DNA of 64,000 bases from Thiotrichaceae bacterium (GCA_011391085.1 JAABRD010000008.1:1-64000), one strand, 5' to 3'; shown: positions 1 to 8,353, counted from the stretch's first letter. The notes: generated from the sequence alone by a model not told the origin. Numbers and translations: made by a program.

Positions 1-290
1 CCATTCCATGTTCTACTTCATACCTCATCTCGTATTTTGATTAGAGAGAATATTATGACTGATTTAGATTGTAACTATACCCCTTGCACCTTTAGATGAT
101 TCCAGAACTAAAGGAACGGTTCTGGATAAGTGCTTTTAACCCTGTTTATTTTAAGGGGCTTCATATATTACTTTGCTTTCGCTAATCATGTCAGTCTCTA
201 CTCAGGTGGCAACCTTAAACAGAGTTTCCTTATTTTGCCTATCCCTTTTGTCTCCTCGCTTTACAACCTAATACCGTTATTGCGGTTTAG
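1..290. other. no supported gene
   Basis: Short open stretches exist on the plus strand, but none has a ribosome site, recognisable motif or protein-like composition. It may be the decayed upstream part of the remnant that follows. Confidence 0.4.
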
Positions 291-645
291 ATGTCTGAGG
301 GTAAGTATCCCACATCTCATCAGTGGGAGGGGAATCGCACCCCATTTCTCTCTATCTTTCGTGCCTAACTTGTTGATTTAGTTCAACTTATTGGCACTTC
401 TTACGACACACCCCTCTCAATAATCTTATCCTCCTCAACATTCTTCTCAACAACCCTCTCAACAACAACCTTCTCAACAGAATATTGACATTCATGCACA
501 AGGTAAAGCCCAAATCATCAACACTGTTTATCATCGCGAAAATCTGGTTATCGACTTTGGAGGAAAGATTGATTTCAGGGGGAGGTTGGTGGTGCCTTTG
601 CCAAAAACAGAGGAGTTGAAAAAAGAGGATACCGAAAAGAAATAG
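291..645 (+). pseudogene. decayed Gln/Pro/Ser-rich gene remnant
   Basis: From ATG 291 one frame reads MSEGKYPTSHQWEGNRTPF, meets TAA at about 369, and continues as LVDLVQLIGTSYDTP. After a frame change near 411-424 the reading continues through PSQQ repeats into NIDIHAQGKAQIINTVYHRE and a charged tail ending at TAG 643. The tail reads like real protein (alternating hydrophobic beta-like residues, then KTEELKKEDTEKK), so this looks like a gene broken by at least one stop and one frameshift. The family is not recognised. Confidence 0.3.
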
Positions 646-650
646 GCCAA

Positions 651-683
651 GTAGGGTGGGCAAGTGTTTCTTTACCCCCCACC
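651..683. repeat. GTAGGGTGGGCAA-type palindrome
   Basis: GGTGGGCAA... is followed by its degenerate complement ...CCCCCCACC. This is one copy of the 'gtagggtgggc' family seen many times between genes here. Confidence 0.55.
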
Positions 684-762
684 AATTCATTGTTACCCAT
701 CCCACAATGGAGAAAAAGAGAGAGGATGGTTAGAGATGGAATTGAAGAGATTACAGTCTCCC

Positions 763-807
763 AGAAACTAAGTCAGAAACTAAGTTTCGGACAGCAAACT
801 TAGTTTC
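763..807. repeat. AGAAACTAAGTTTCT palindrome, degenerate copy
   Basis: Two AGAAACTAAG half-sites in tandem face an inverted CTTAGTTTCT. Cleaner copies lie at 30564, 55251 and (half) 61112, each a few tens of bases upstream of a gene start; this copy is not clearly upstream of an intact gene. Confidence 0.5.
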
Positions 808-810
808 TTT

Positions 811-960
811 AAACTGACACTTTCCCATTCTGTCAATGCTTTATCGATTCCGTCTAAAAATTCTGCATGAGAATTGTGGCCGTATAAATCAGCGATTGAT
901 AAGATTCAAAGGCTGGTAAATTCATGACGACGGTAGGATAACTAGCAGCTAAATATTCTT
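811..960 (-). pseudogene. small decayed gene fragment
   Basis: Minus-strand translation gives a protein-like segment NPTKLKEYLAASYPTVVMN in one frame and DLYGHNSHAEFLDGIDKAL in the next, so the fragment seems frameshifted near the middle. It lies directly downstream of a small antitoxin-like gene and may be its decayed partner. Family not recognised. Confidence 0.25.
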
Positions 961-965
961 TCAGT

Positions 966-1097
966 TTAGTCGGATTGATATTCTCGTTGCAGACTTCTAT
1001 AAGAATCGCCTATTTCCTTTGGGTTATAATGATATTCTGCCGCGATTTGCTTACGGATGTCTCGCAACCATTTTAAACCGTCAAAATCTTGATTCAT
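966..1097 (-). CDS. small antitoxin-like protein
   Basis: Starting at ATG 1097 the product is 43 residues: MNQDFDGLKWLRDIRKQIAA, then a stretch with NPKEIGDSYRSLQ. The pattern (short, charged, 'D-x-L-K-W-L-R-x-I-R-x-Q-I') resembles small antitoxin-like proteins common in cyanobacteria and large sulfur bacteria, usually next to a PIN-type toxin; that is from memory of the family. The 28 residues upstream in the same frame look non-coding, so the inner ATG is preferred. No intact toxin lies beside it. Lengths just below those of most annotated genes make it easy to miss. Confidence 0.45.
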   Translation of the reverse strand: MNQDFDGLKWLRDIRKQIAAEYHYNPKEIGDSYRSLQREYQSD

Positions 1098-1173
1098 GAG
1101 AATTATCCTTATAATAATATCAGTTGCCTCTCGCACTCTGCCTGCTATTTGATAACGGTGCATAAACCGATTT

Positions 1174-1531
1174 CTACCCAACTTGACAATGGGATTCCGA
1201 CAACACCCCCTTCACTCTGGCTAACATCTTCTCCCGAACCTGTGTACTACGTTCGATTTTGCCTAGATAAGAAACTGAGATTACCAGTCTTTCAGCCAAT
1301 TCTGCACGCCTAAAGATGTGCCCTGATTCTGGCCAACGCGACTGAATTTTGAACGTAATTGGCTGGGTCAAAGGGAACACAGCCTTCGTCTTCCTGTTTC
1401 CTCACCTTAACTTTCTTCTGGTTCTGTTCTAGCAATTCGTCAATTTGGTCTTTGAGGATTTCATAAATGGAGATGGGCAGGCGGATGTATTGTTGATGAC
1501 CATTGGGGGATTTGATAATTTGCAGTGTCAT
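1174..1531 (-). pseudogene. XRE/HigA-type HTH antitoxin, frameshifted
   Basis: The N-terminal part from ATG 1531 reads MTLQIIKSPNGHQQYIRLPI and a charged linker, then QNSVALARIRAHL. The HTH continues in another frame as RRAELAERLVISVSYLGKIE followed by REKMLARVKGVLSE, ending at 1174. Together these make a normal antitoxin of about 115 residues: an N-terminal strand region plus an HTH_3 fold of the kind 'LxxLRxxxxLTQxELAxxLGISxSYLSxIE'. The break lies near 1310-1322. No toxin gene is adjacent, consistent with a dying TA locus. A sequencing error cannot be excluded. Confidence 0.55.
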
Positions 1532-1616
1532 TTGTAAGCACCTCCTCGCGGTTTAATTTTCTCAATTTTTATCTTGATTCGATAATTTTTGGAAGTGACC
1601 GTCTTAAAAAATGAAG

Positions 1617-2003
1617 TCACCCCTTCCCATTCTCCACCGTCGCCCCTTTCCTCAACTCAACAATCTCCTTCAAATAAGCAATCTCCTTATCTTTTTGTTC
1701 AATCACTAACCGGGCTTTTTCCAATTCATGTTCAAGATGTTGAGAAGTTGTTGAGGAGGAATTTACTGACGAGTGATTATTAGGATTATTATAATTAGCG
1801 GTCTGATGAGTATTATGAGTGACAAAATTGAAAATCATTCCTCTCTCCAAGTTAACCAAATCTGCCACTTCCACTTCCAACAAACTAGCAATTTCTTCCA
1901 ATCTCTTCCATTGAATATTTGTTTTTCCTCTTTCAATATTAGCATAAGCCTTTTCTGACATATCCAATAAAGTTGCCATCGTGTCCTGAGTCCAACCCTT
2001 CAA
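1617..2003 (-). CDS. XRE-family HTH regulator with C-terminal coiled coil
   Basis: About 128 residues. Residues 1-55 form a helix-turn-helix (GWTQDTMATLLDMSEKAYAN, then IERGKTNIQW), followed by a short Asn/Ser-rich linker and a coiled coil (LEHELEKARLVIEQKDKEIA...). The same HTH-plus-heptad design occurs at 13302-13730, and the coiled-coil tail also survives as a fragment at 10144-10251. No ATG fits the usual N-terminus: the frame is open upstream to about 2060 with no ATG or GTG, so TTG 2003 is a guess and the 5' end may be eroded. Likely an autoregulating DNA-binding protein; no partner visible. Confidence 0.6.
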   Translation of the reverse strand: MKGWTQDTMATLLDMSEKAYANIERGKTNIQWKRLEEIASLLEVEVADLVNLERGMIFNFVTHNTHQTANYNNPNNHSSVNSSSTTSQHLEHELEKARLVIEQKDKEIAYLKEIVELRKGATVENGKG

Positions 2004-2478
2004 TTCGCGTAAGGTACGAATTGAAGGAGTTTGGACAGACTCTTGGAGATGACGGGATGGTCAGAGGCAATCATTGGTTCAAGCTATAAACATGTAAAAA
2101 GTTGGTGGATTATTGACGTAGGAAGTTTGACAGGGGGTTAGAGGCCGTGAAACTGCTGGAAAGCGGTAGTTTGAGTGGGTTGTGAAATGGGGAAAGTGAC
2201 CTTATTATAGGGGGTACGAATAGTGTTGTCAATGTTGATTTTGCTATTTGAAGTATGTGTATCAAATATCACCCTTCGATTAACGGGGATAGTATATGTC
2301 ATGTACGGTACGGTGTGGCCTAGTTCAACTAAGCTTATTGTAACAATAGTGTGAAAAAATTGTCAACTTTACTCACACGCCCATTAGGTTAACGGGTGTA
2401 TGAAGTTTAGTCAATAGTTTCTCTAGTCCACCCTGATTTTTTCGTTAACTACTCTCCACTCTCCACTCTCCGCTACGT
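2004..2478. other. intergenic, no gene recognised
   Basis: This stretch between the HTH gene and the argC remnant has no convincing reading frame. Near 2330-2400 it holds AT-rich sequence with direct hints of promoter-like TTGTAACAATAGTG, but I could not fix a promoter. Confidence 0.4.
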
Positions 2479-2889
2479 CATCGTCATTGGCCCGAAATTT
2501 GCCGCCAACTCAGTAAAATTTCTAAAACGTCTGTCGGTTTCACTTTTGTACCGCATTTAGTCCCCATGATTCGCGGTATTCATGCGACGTTATACGCCAC
2601 CTTGGTGAACTCCGAAGTCAATTTGCAACATATATTCGTACAACGCTACCAAAATGAACCCTTTGTTGATATACTTCCCCCCGTTCTCATCCTGAAACAC
2701 GCAATGTCCGCGGCGTCAATCGTTGTCAAATCGCGGTGCATCGTCCCTTCAATGGCAAACAAGTCGTGGTTTTATCGGTCATTGATAACTTGGTCAAAGG
2801 GGCCGCAGGACAGGCGGTGCAAAATCTAAATATTCTGTTTGGATTGTTGGAAACGACGGGGTTACAGGGAATTGGGTTGTTACCTTAAA
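2479..2889 (+). pseudogene. argC: argC remnant (N-acetyl-gamma-glutamyl-phosphate reductase, C-terminal third)
   Basis: Frame 1 reads [20 protein letters not shown], then [20 protein letters not shown] and [14 protein letters not shown]. After a one-base shift in a run of C near 2680 the reading continues [38 protein letters not shown] and ends [12 protein letters not shown] with TAA at 2887. These are hallmark ArgC C-terminal motifs (HLVPMxRGI, the SHPETRxVRGxNxC-type loop, [13 protein letters not shown]). The first ~200 residues, including the NADP-binding Rossmann fold and the usual catalytic Cys region, are missing. In related gammaproteobacteria argC precedes a DUF6776-type gene, and that order is kept here. 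An intact argC is presumably elsewhere in the genome. Confidence 0.8.
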
Positions 2890-2993
2890 ATGAATAATGA
2901 ATAATGGAGTCTGGTTTGCCGGCGTCTGTTAGTGGAGGGAAGGGACGTCACAGATGTTAGCTTCCAGTCCTGCCGAACCTTTTTGATTATTCA

Positions 2994-3069
2994 GGTAGTG
3001 ATGCAATGTGGGTGATAGTAAGGACTGCCAATCCTAACACCTCTTTATCACCCAGATTGCATCACTACC
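2994..3069. repeat. GGTAGTGATGCAATGTGGG palindrome (family A), 76 bp
   Basis: Begins GGTAGTGATGCAATGTGGG and ends with the inverted arm ...GCATCACTACC; the loop carries 'aggactgccaatcct'. Followed by simple ATTATTCATT repeats up to 3113. Confidence 0.8.
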
Positions 3070-3118
3070 CATTATTCATTATTCATTCCTTCATTATTCA
3101 TTATTCATTCAAACTGCT

Positions 3119-3892
3119 ATGGCACAAAACTTATTTTATCGTTCGCCCTTACCAACGAAAGCTAAACCTGGTCCCACGGTATTAACCATTAAACCACATC
3201 GTCCCTGGGTATGTCCGGTGCTGATGGTTCTAGTCGTGGGAATGGTTCTCTGGGGAGGAATGTTATTATGTCAACATAGCACACAATCCCTTGATCATAG
3301 TTTACGCACTTTACTCGAAGAACGTTCGCAAACTTTAACTGTCATTGAACAAGAGAATCTTGGCCTACGGACCCAGAATCAGGAGTTGCAAGAACAAATA
3401 GAGACGTTGATTAAATCCACCCAAACTGACCAAGAAACGTATGCTAAAGTTCTGCAAACCTTAAATCAACTACAGGGGGAGAGGTATGATTTGGTAGAGG
3501 AACTCGATTTTTATAAAAAATTGCTAATCTCTACCACCACCGGGGCAGGAAAATTGGTTGTCAATGGTTTTACCGTCACTCATCAGGACGAAACAGATAT
3601 TTATCCTTATAAGTTGGTGTTAAGTAATGTGTCTAAAGAACCTGTCCTTTATGAAGGCAACCTCCAGCTAGAAATTCATGGAAAAATCAATGGTAAGAAA
3701 AAAAAATTGTCCATGAAAGAAGTGACCCCGGACACCATTGGTTTTCTGTCTTATCGAGTGATTTATTTTCAACGTTTGCAAGGCACCTTAAAGTTACCAA
3801 AGGATTTTATACCTGAAAATGTCGTGGTGCGTTTGTTTCCTCAAGGTCAGGAGAAAGCGGAGGAGACTATGGTGGAATGGAAAAAACAATAA
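3119..3892 (+). CDS. DUF6776-like membrane-anchored coiled-coil protein
   Basis: 257 residues. A cytoplasmic N-terminus of about 28 residues is followed by one membrane segment (about 29-51, WVCPVLMVLVVGMVLWGGML). A coiled coil (about 55-150, many E/Q/L heptads) leads to a C-terminal beta-rich domain (about 165-250) containing FYKKLL, then VNGFTVTHQDE. This layout, and the place just after argC, fit the gammaproteobacterial DUF6776 family, whose function is not known. It probably sits in the inner membrane with the C-terminal domain in the periplasm. Assignment to the family is from pattern memory; the membrane segment and coiled coil are visible in the sequence. Confidence 0.65.
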   Translation: MAQNLFYRSPLPTKAKPGPTVLTIKPHRPWVCPVLMVLVVGMVLWGGMLLCQHSTQSLDHSLRTLLEERSQTLTVIEQENLGLRTQNQELQEQIETLIKSTQTDQETYAKVLQTLNQLQGERYDLVEELDFYKKLLISTTTGAGKLVVNGFTVTHQDETDIYPYKLVLSNVSKEPVLYEGNLQLEIHGKINGKKKKLSMKEVTPDTIGFLSYRVIYFQRLQGTLKLPKDFIPENVVVRLFPQGQEKAEETMVEWKKQ

Positions 3893-3965
3893 AACCGAAC
3901 CAAGAGTCCAAAGTTGTAGCTTTGTCTATCAAAGCTACGCTTTTTCCTCATGGAATTAGCATATT

Positions 3966-5069
3966 ATGGAAACTCAAAAAATTTTTGCTATAGAACCCTA
4001 TTTGTCTTTAGACGACGCCCTCTGTGAACAACGTATGATGGCTGCCAAAGCTAAGTTGGGAAACAGAGTTGTCATCTTAGGGCATCATTATCAACGCGAT
4101 GAAGTCTTCAAACATGCCGATTATACCGGTGATTCTCTGAAATTATCGCGTCAAGCAGCACAGTCAGGGGCGGAATATATAGTCTTCTGCGGCGTCCATT
4201 TTATGGCGGAAGTCGCTGATATTCTTTCCGCTTCGCATCAAACTGCTATCTTACCAGATGTAACCGCCGGTTGTTCGATGGCCGATATGGCTGACTTGAA
4301 CAAGGTTGAACAAGCGTGGAAAGAATTGTCAGACGTGGTGAATGTGGAGGAGACCGTCACGCCTGTCACTTATATCAATTCAGCCGCGAATTTAAAAGCG
4401 TTTTGTGGACGACAAGGTGGTATTGTGTGTACGTCTAGCAATGCCAGACAAGTCTTAGAATGGGCCTTTCGGCAACGTGAAAAGGTGTTATTTTTCCCCG
4501 ATCAACATTTGGGTCGCAACACTGGGTATCGCATGGGGATTCCTTTAGAACAAATGGTCGTCTGGAATTTTGATTATCCTCACGGAGGTTTATCTCAACA
4601 ACAAATAAAGTCAGCCAAAATGCTACTGTGGGATGGTTACTGTTCCGTTCATCAACTGTTTAGACCTGAACATATTGAACAATTTCGGACGAAGTATCCC
4701 GCTGGAAAAGTGATTTCTCATCCCGAAGCCTCCTTTGAAGTCTGTCAAAAATCTGATGAAATCGGTTCGACGGAACGGATTATTCAAGTGGTTCATGCTT
4801 CTCCCCCAGGCACACGTTGGCTAGTTGGTACAGAATTGAATTTAGTGAATCGGTTAGCTAGACAATGTGAGGCAGAAGGTAAATGGGTACACTTTATGGC
4901 GCCTACGGTCTGTATGTGTTCAACGATGTATCGGATTGACCCACAACATCTTCTGTGGACGTTAGAAAATCTGGTGGCAGGTCACGTTGTGAATCCAATT
5001 AAAGTACCACCTCAAGATGTGACGGAGGCAAAATTGGCGTTGGAGAGGATGTTAAAAGTGTCGGCTTAG
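3966..5069 (+). CDS. nadA: quinolinate synthase NadA
   Basis: 367 residues. Condenses iminoaspartate with dihydroxyacetone phosphate to quinolinate in de novo NAD synthesis, using a [4Fe-4S] cluster; cytoplasmic. Visible family signatures: ILGHHYQRDEV (38-47), ADYTGDSLKLSR (51-62), FCGVHFMAEVADIL (74-87), AGCSMADMA (101-109) and MAPTVCMCSTM (311-321). Cluster ligands are probably Cys103, Cys226 (DGYCSVH) and Cys316 or Cys318. Length and motifs fit a complete enzyme. It stands alone, with no nadB or nadC beside it. A degenerate copy of the 'aggagtccaaagc' hairpin (3901-3950) fills the gap upstream. Confidence 0.96.
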   Translation: METQKIFAIEPYLSLDDALCEQRMMAAKAKLGNRVVILGHHYQRDEVFKHADYTGDSLKLSRQAAQSGAEYIVFCGVHFMAEVADILSASHQTAILPDVTAGCSMADMADLNKVEQAWKELSDVVNVEETVTPVTYINSAANLKAFCGRQGGIVCTSSNARQVLEWAFRQREKVLFFPDQHLGRNTGYRMGIPLEQMVVWNFDYPHGGLSQQQIKSAKMLLWDGYCSVHQLFRPEHIEQFRTKYPAGKVISHPEASFEVCQKSDEIGSTERIIQVVHASPPGTRWLVGTELNLVNRLARQCEAEGKWVHFMAPTVCMCSTMYRIDPQHLLWTLENLVAGHVVNPIKVPPQDVTEAKLALERMLKVSA

Positions 5070-5163
5070 TTTGAAAACGCTGGACTAGAGAAGTTAGAAG
5101 ACAATGGCGAAGTAAAGGCTTTAGACACCAGTTAGGAAATAAATGACCCCGAAATGAACCAAG

Positions 5164-5357
5164 AGGTGGACTAGAGGCTTCAGCCGGTGTGGCACGGTGT
5201 GATTTCAATTCTGTTCCGCACCCACCGGCTAAGGCATCAATGCCATTAAGTTAAGGAAAATCCCGGTGGAGTGGAGGCTTCGGCCGGCCGTAGGCATCAC
5301 CCCCCACTCAAATTGCGGGGCGCCTACCGCCGGCCGGCTAAAGCCTCCACTCCACCG
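5164..5357. repeat. two copies of the 'GTGGAGTGGAGGCTTCAGCCGG' palindrome (family C)
   Basis: First copy about 5164-5231, second 5264-5357. Each starts with ggtgga-c/g-t-agaggctt-cagccgg and ends with the inverse ccggctaaagcctc-cactcc. A short conserved spacer 'atgccattaagttaagg' sits between them; the same spacer recurs at 23406, 63240 and 63400. Together they fill the gap between nadA and the convergent transpeptidase gene and could act as a two-way terminator. Confidence 0.75.
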
Positions 5358-5368
5358 TACCTTTTTTC

Positions 5369-6208
5369 TTATTCCGTCGTCATTTTCGCCTGCACTGCCG
5401 GGTCATACTGACATTCCTGAGTCGTGGAGTCTTGTTGACTGCACAAAATGTTCACTTCCAGACCTTCTTTCACTAGATCATACAGTTCCACCACATGCTG
5501 GTTGTACATTCTGATACAACCGTGGGAAGCGGGTTTGCCAATATTTTTTTCTTCGGCAGTGCCATGAATGTAAATATAGCGTTTATAAGAATCCATGCCG
5601 GGTCCCACATTTTTGCCTTCCTCTAGGCCCTTTAGCCACATAATGCGAGTCGTCACCAAATCTCCCGCATTGTTTCCATCAATCTCGGCCAGTTTGCCAG
5701 TGTTGACACGAGATTTAAAAATGGTATTCAGTGTGGCACCATCACCGATTTTGTTGGCAATAAGGTGGCGTCCCAAAGGTGTTTTGTCACTGCCGGCTTG
5801 ACTGCCCACCCCGCGCTTGGCAGACGAAATGGGATAGGTTTTGATAATGGTATCGCCTGCATACACGTTAAGGACTTGAGTGGAAACATCTACTTCAATT
5901 CTAGTCGATTCCACTACCGTTTGAGAAGTCGGAGGTGGCACTGGTTCACTCACTGGGGCTGGCGGTGGCGGCAATTGGGAAGCCGGTATGTTTTCGGGAA
6001 GACTCACTGGTTTAGTGATAACTTCAGGTTGCAACGGGGGAAACTCGGACATAGTAGGAGTAGCGTTAGTAATCGGTACAGGCACAGGTCGGGGAGGCTT
6101 GTTGGCAGTACATTGGACAAGGCCGATAGCAATAAGTAACATAAGAAAAAGAGAACTTTTTTTCCAAAAATTCTTTTTGGGTAATGGATATAGAGATTTG
6201 TTGTGCAT
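5369..6208 (-). CDS. L,D-transpeptidase (YkuD), predicted lipoprotein
   Basis: 279 residues. A basic N-terminus and hydrophobic segment (18-32) end in LVQC, so Cys33 is a likely lipidation site. A Pro-rich linker (about 38-96) then leads to the YkuD catalytic domain (about 102-256). The active site is typical: His215 (YIHGT), then SHGCIR with His229 and catalytic Cys231. Such enzymes form 3-3 cross-links in peptidoglycan or attach lipoprotein to it, in the periplasm. The gene is convergent with nadA across two palindromes and divergent from mlaD. The long Pro linker suggests the catalytic domain must reach away from the membrane. Confidence 0.9.
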   Translation of the reverse strand: MHNKSLYPLPKKNFWKKSSLFLMLLIAIGLVQCTANKPPRPVPVPITNATPTMSEFPPLQPEVITKPVSLPENIPASQLPPPPAPVSEPVPPPTSQTVVESTRIEVDVSTQVLNVYAGDTIIKTYPISSAKRGVGSQAGSDKTPLGRHLIANKIGDGATLNTIFKSRVNTGKLAEIDGNNAGDLVTTRIMWLKGLEEGKNVGPGMDSYKRYIYIHGTAEEKNIGKPASHGCIRMYNQHVVELYDLVKEGLEVNILCSQQDSTTQECQYDPAVQAKMTTE

Positions 6209-6473
6209 TTTAGATATTTTAAGGGATAAGTTGAAAGTGGAGATAGTGATAGAAATCTTTAGAACTGTGATGGGTGTGATAGGTATGATTGAAAGAATAA
6301 TGCGGTGAAGAACATATCTTCATACTCATGGTTTCTCTCATTTTCATCACACATATCACACACATCACAGTTCCCATTGGTCATTCACATATCACTATCA
6401 AACTAACGCAACCACGCCAAACACAGTCAGCTTACCTCACAAAATTGAGTGTTTCGGCTAACGATTGGGTGAT
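6209..6473. other. divergent intergenic region
   Basis: Lies between the divergent transpeptidase and mlaD genes. It contains 'tgtgatgtgtgtgat'-like TG/CA-rich repeats near 6260-6400 but no gene. The mlaD promoter candidate follows immediately. Confidence 0.5.
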
Positions 6474-6502
6474 TTGCGTAAATTGGATTTTCGTTTTATA
6501 GT
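6474..6502 (+). promoter_or_regulatory. candidate sigma-70 promoter for mlaDCB
   Basis: TTGCGT at 6474-6479, a 17-base spacer, and TATAGT at 6497-6502, about 50 bases upstream of the mlaD ATG. It would explain transcription of mlaDCB without the usual upstream mlaFE genes. Confidence 0.5.
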
Positions 6503-6550
6503 ATAACAGCCATTGAACCATTACTTTAGTATAAATAAACAATCATCATT

Positions 6551-7042
6551 ATGCAATCATCACGTACCATAGAAACATGGGTGGGTATCTTTGTCGCACT
6601 GGGCCTGGCGGCATTGTTCATGTTATCCATGAAAGTCAGCCATTTAGGCGATGTCTTTGCCAACCAAGGTTACACAGTCACGGCCAAATTTCAAAATGTG
6701 GGGGGCCTCAAAGTCAAATCCCCTGTCAAAATGGCAGGTGTGCGAATTGGCAGAGTGACGGAAATTCGCTTGGATCCGGCCACTTTTGAGGCTGTGGTCG
6801 CCATGCAAATTGACCGCCAATATGATAAACTACCCACAGATACCAAGGCGAGTATTTTCACAGCGGGTCTTCTTGGTGAACAATACATTGGTCTAAAAGA
6901 AGGCGCCGAAGAGGATGCCCTGAAAGACCACAGCGAGATTTTTATCACGCAACCAGCCCTGATTTTGGAACAGTTGATTGGGCAATTTCTGATTAACTTT
7001 GCGTCAGGAAATACAGGCACCAGTGACAAATCGGACAAATAG
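6551..7042 (+). CDS. mlaD: phospholipid transport protein MlaD (MCE domain)
   Basis: 163 residues. One N-terminal membrane segment (about 9-27) is followed by an MCE domain (about 40-118) with FQNVGGLKVKSPVKMAGVRI and GRVTEIRLDP, then a C-terminal helical region (LEQLIGQFLINFA) as in E. coli MlaD. MlaD forms the hexameric periplasmic ring of the MlaFEDB complex, which returns phospholipids from the outer to the inner membrane. The N-terminus fits the family exactly. mlaC and mlaB follow, but mlaF and mlaE are not upstream; a divergent transpeptidase gene is there instead, so the operon is split. No strong ribosome site is seen. Confidence 0.94.
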   Translation: MQSSRTIETWVGIFVALGLAALFMLSMKVSHLGDVFANQGYTVTAKFQNVGGLKVKSPVKMAGVRIGRVTEIRLDPATFEAVVAMQIDRQYDKLPTDTKASIFTAGLLGEQYIGLKEGAEEDALKDHSEIFITQPALILEQLIGQFLINFASGNTGTSDKSDK

Positions 7043-7069
7043 GCATATTATATGCCTATCGTATTAACC

Positions 7070-7100
7070 CAGGAGTCCAAAGCTACGCTTTGGACCCCTG
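7070..7100. repeat. 'CAGGAGTCCAAAGC' hairpin (family B)
   Basis: CAGGAGTCCAAAGC-tac-GCTTTGGACCCCTG forms a near-perfect 14-bp stem between mlaD and mlaC. It could stabilise or attenuate the operon transcript. Confidence 0.75.
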
Positions 7101-7133
7101 AATCATTATTTCAATTTTCGAGGAAACATATCT

Positions 7134-7766
7134 ATGAAACAACAACTTGCTAATGCCGTTTTGATTTTACTCTTCATGATGCCCACTCATCCCAGTTGGG
7201 CGGAAACAAACGCGCAAGCGGCGCAAGCCGTCATCAAGAACACCATTGACCAAGTTCTCAAAGAACCCGACAAACTCAATGACTCAGTCTGGGTGGACAA
7301 CCTGATTGACCAGGTATTTGACTTTGAGAGAATGTCCAAATTTGTGCTGGGATCCAATTGGAAAAAGACCTCTCCTGACGAACAAACTGCGTTTGTCAAA
7401 GAATTTCGCGCCTTGCTGGTGCGTACCTACTCCACGTCCTTGAAAAAGTCCATTGCGGCGGGTAAAAAATTTGAAGTCACTTACCTTCCCCATGCAGGAA
7501 GTGAAGAACGTCCTAAAATCAAAACTCTCGTCAAGGAGACCGATAAAGCCCCTATAGCAGTGGATTACGACATGTACTCTCTCAAGGGTGTCTGGAAGGC
7601 TTATAATGTCACCGTGGAAGGCGTTAGCCTCGTCACCAATTACCAAAATGAGTTTGAGAAGGACATCCGTGAAAAAGGCATGGATGGGCTGATTAGCAAA
7701 CTCAAAACACGCAATCAATCTACTGAAGAACCGTCCGTGCCCTTATCTCCTCAAGGTGGCAAGTGA
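7134..7766 (+). CDS. mlaC: periplasmic phospholipid-binding protein MlaC
   Basis: 210 residues. A signal peptide (about 1-24, cleavage after PSWA) precedes the MlaC/Ttg2 fold. Typical pieces are VDNLIDQVFDFERMSKFVLG, WKKTSPDEQTAFVKEFRALL, RTYSTSL and the C-terminal WKAYNVTVEGVSLVTNYQNE. MlaC carries phospholipid between the outer-membrane MlaA complex and MlaFEDB. Ribosome site GAGG lies about 10 bases before ATG. The end overlaps the start of mlaB by four bases (GTGA), showing translational coupling. Confidence 0.94.
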   Translation: MKQQLANAVLILLFMMPTHPSWAETNAQAAQAVIKNTIDQVLKEPDKLNDSVWVDNLIDQVFDFERMSKFVLGSNWKKTSPDEQTAFVKEFRALLVRTYSTSLKKSIAAGKKFEVTYLPHAGSEERPKIKTLVKETDKAPIAVDYDMYSLKGVWKAYNVTVEGVSLVTNYQNEFEKDIREKGMDGLISKLKTRNQSTEEPSVPLSPQGGK

Positions 7767-8041
7767 ACCCGATCCAAATGACAGACCCTCACACTTGGCA
7801 ATTTTCTGGCGAGTTAAGTTTTGCGACAGTGCCTACTTTACTCGCCCAACTCAAATCCGTCCCAAATTTGCCAACGGTGATCGACTTACAAAACGTGACT
7901 CGTACTGATAGTGCAGGACTAGCCCTGTTAATTGAATTTCGCAAACAAGCCAGGGAGAAGCCTGTGATCTTTCGTCACTTACCTGACCAACTGCTTAGTT
8001 TGGCGGCAGTTTGTGGGGTGACGGAGTTGTTAAGTGGGTGA
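7763..8041 (+). CDS. mlaB: STAS-domain protein MlaB
   Basis: 92 residues, GTG start overlapping the mlaC stop. The STAS fold is seen from LSFATVPTLLAQL through VIDLQNVTRTDSAGLALLIE (about 39-58; the DSAGL loop is the usual STAS signature) to the C-terminal helix. MlaB binds the ATPase MlaF in the cytoplasm and is needed for its activity. An inner ATG follows five codons later, so the exact start is not certain. Last gene of the operon. Confidence 0.88.
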   Translation: MNPIQMTDPHTWQFSGELSFATVPTLLAQLKSVPNLPTVIDLQNVTRTDSAGLALLIEFRKQAREKPVIFRHLPDQLLSLAAVCGVTELLSG

Positions 8042-8104
8042 ACTGTGATGTGTGTGATGTGATAAGTAGTGAAGCAGAAATTTTCTGGTATAACGATGCC
8101 CTGG

Positions 8105-8328
8105 CCCTCACCCCCGGCCCCTCTCCCAGAGGGAGAGGGGCCGGGGGTGAGGGCGACGATTGAAAACACGGTAAAATTTCTGGTAGTGATGCAATGTGGG
8201 TGATAGACACTTCCCCTCTCCCCCCTACGGGCGTGGGGAGAACGGCGGCACCCGTGGTTTTCACCCCTCTCCCCCTGGGAGAGGGGCCGGGGGTGAGGGC
8301 GACGATTGAAAACACGGTAAAATTTCTG
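8105..8328. repeat. GC-rich 'ccctcacccccggcc' palindromes with an exact 50-bp direct repeat
   Basis: A palindrome at 8105-8153 (CCCTCACCCCCGGCCCCTCT and inverse) is followed by a left arm of family A (8182-8204) and a second, half palindrome (8261-8298). Bases 8133-8182 and 8279-8328 are identical over 50 bp and include the non-palindromic tail gcgacgattgaaaacacgg, so the segment was duplicated after insertion. Confidence 0.85.
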
Positions 8329-8353
8329 TTTTGGTACTTATCACTATACAAAC

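Noticed and set aside
130-381. 83-residue hydrophobic reading frame at the left edge
   Set aside because: Starts without ribosome site, composition is low-complexity Phe/Leu/Ser, and the same DNA gives more protein-like sequence in another frame.
7284-7718. Antisense frame opposite mlaC and similar long antisense frames (5765-6139, 28687-29379, 30835-31134)
   Set aside because: All are shadows of clear coding genes; no independent start signals or family motifs.
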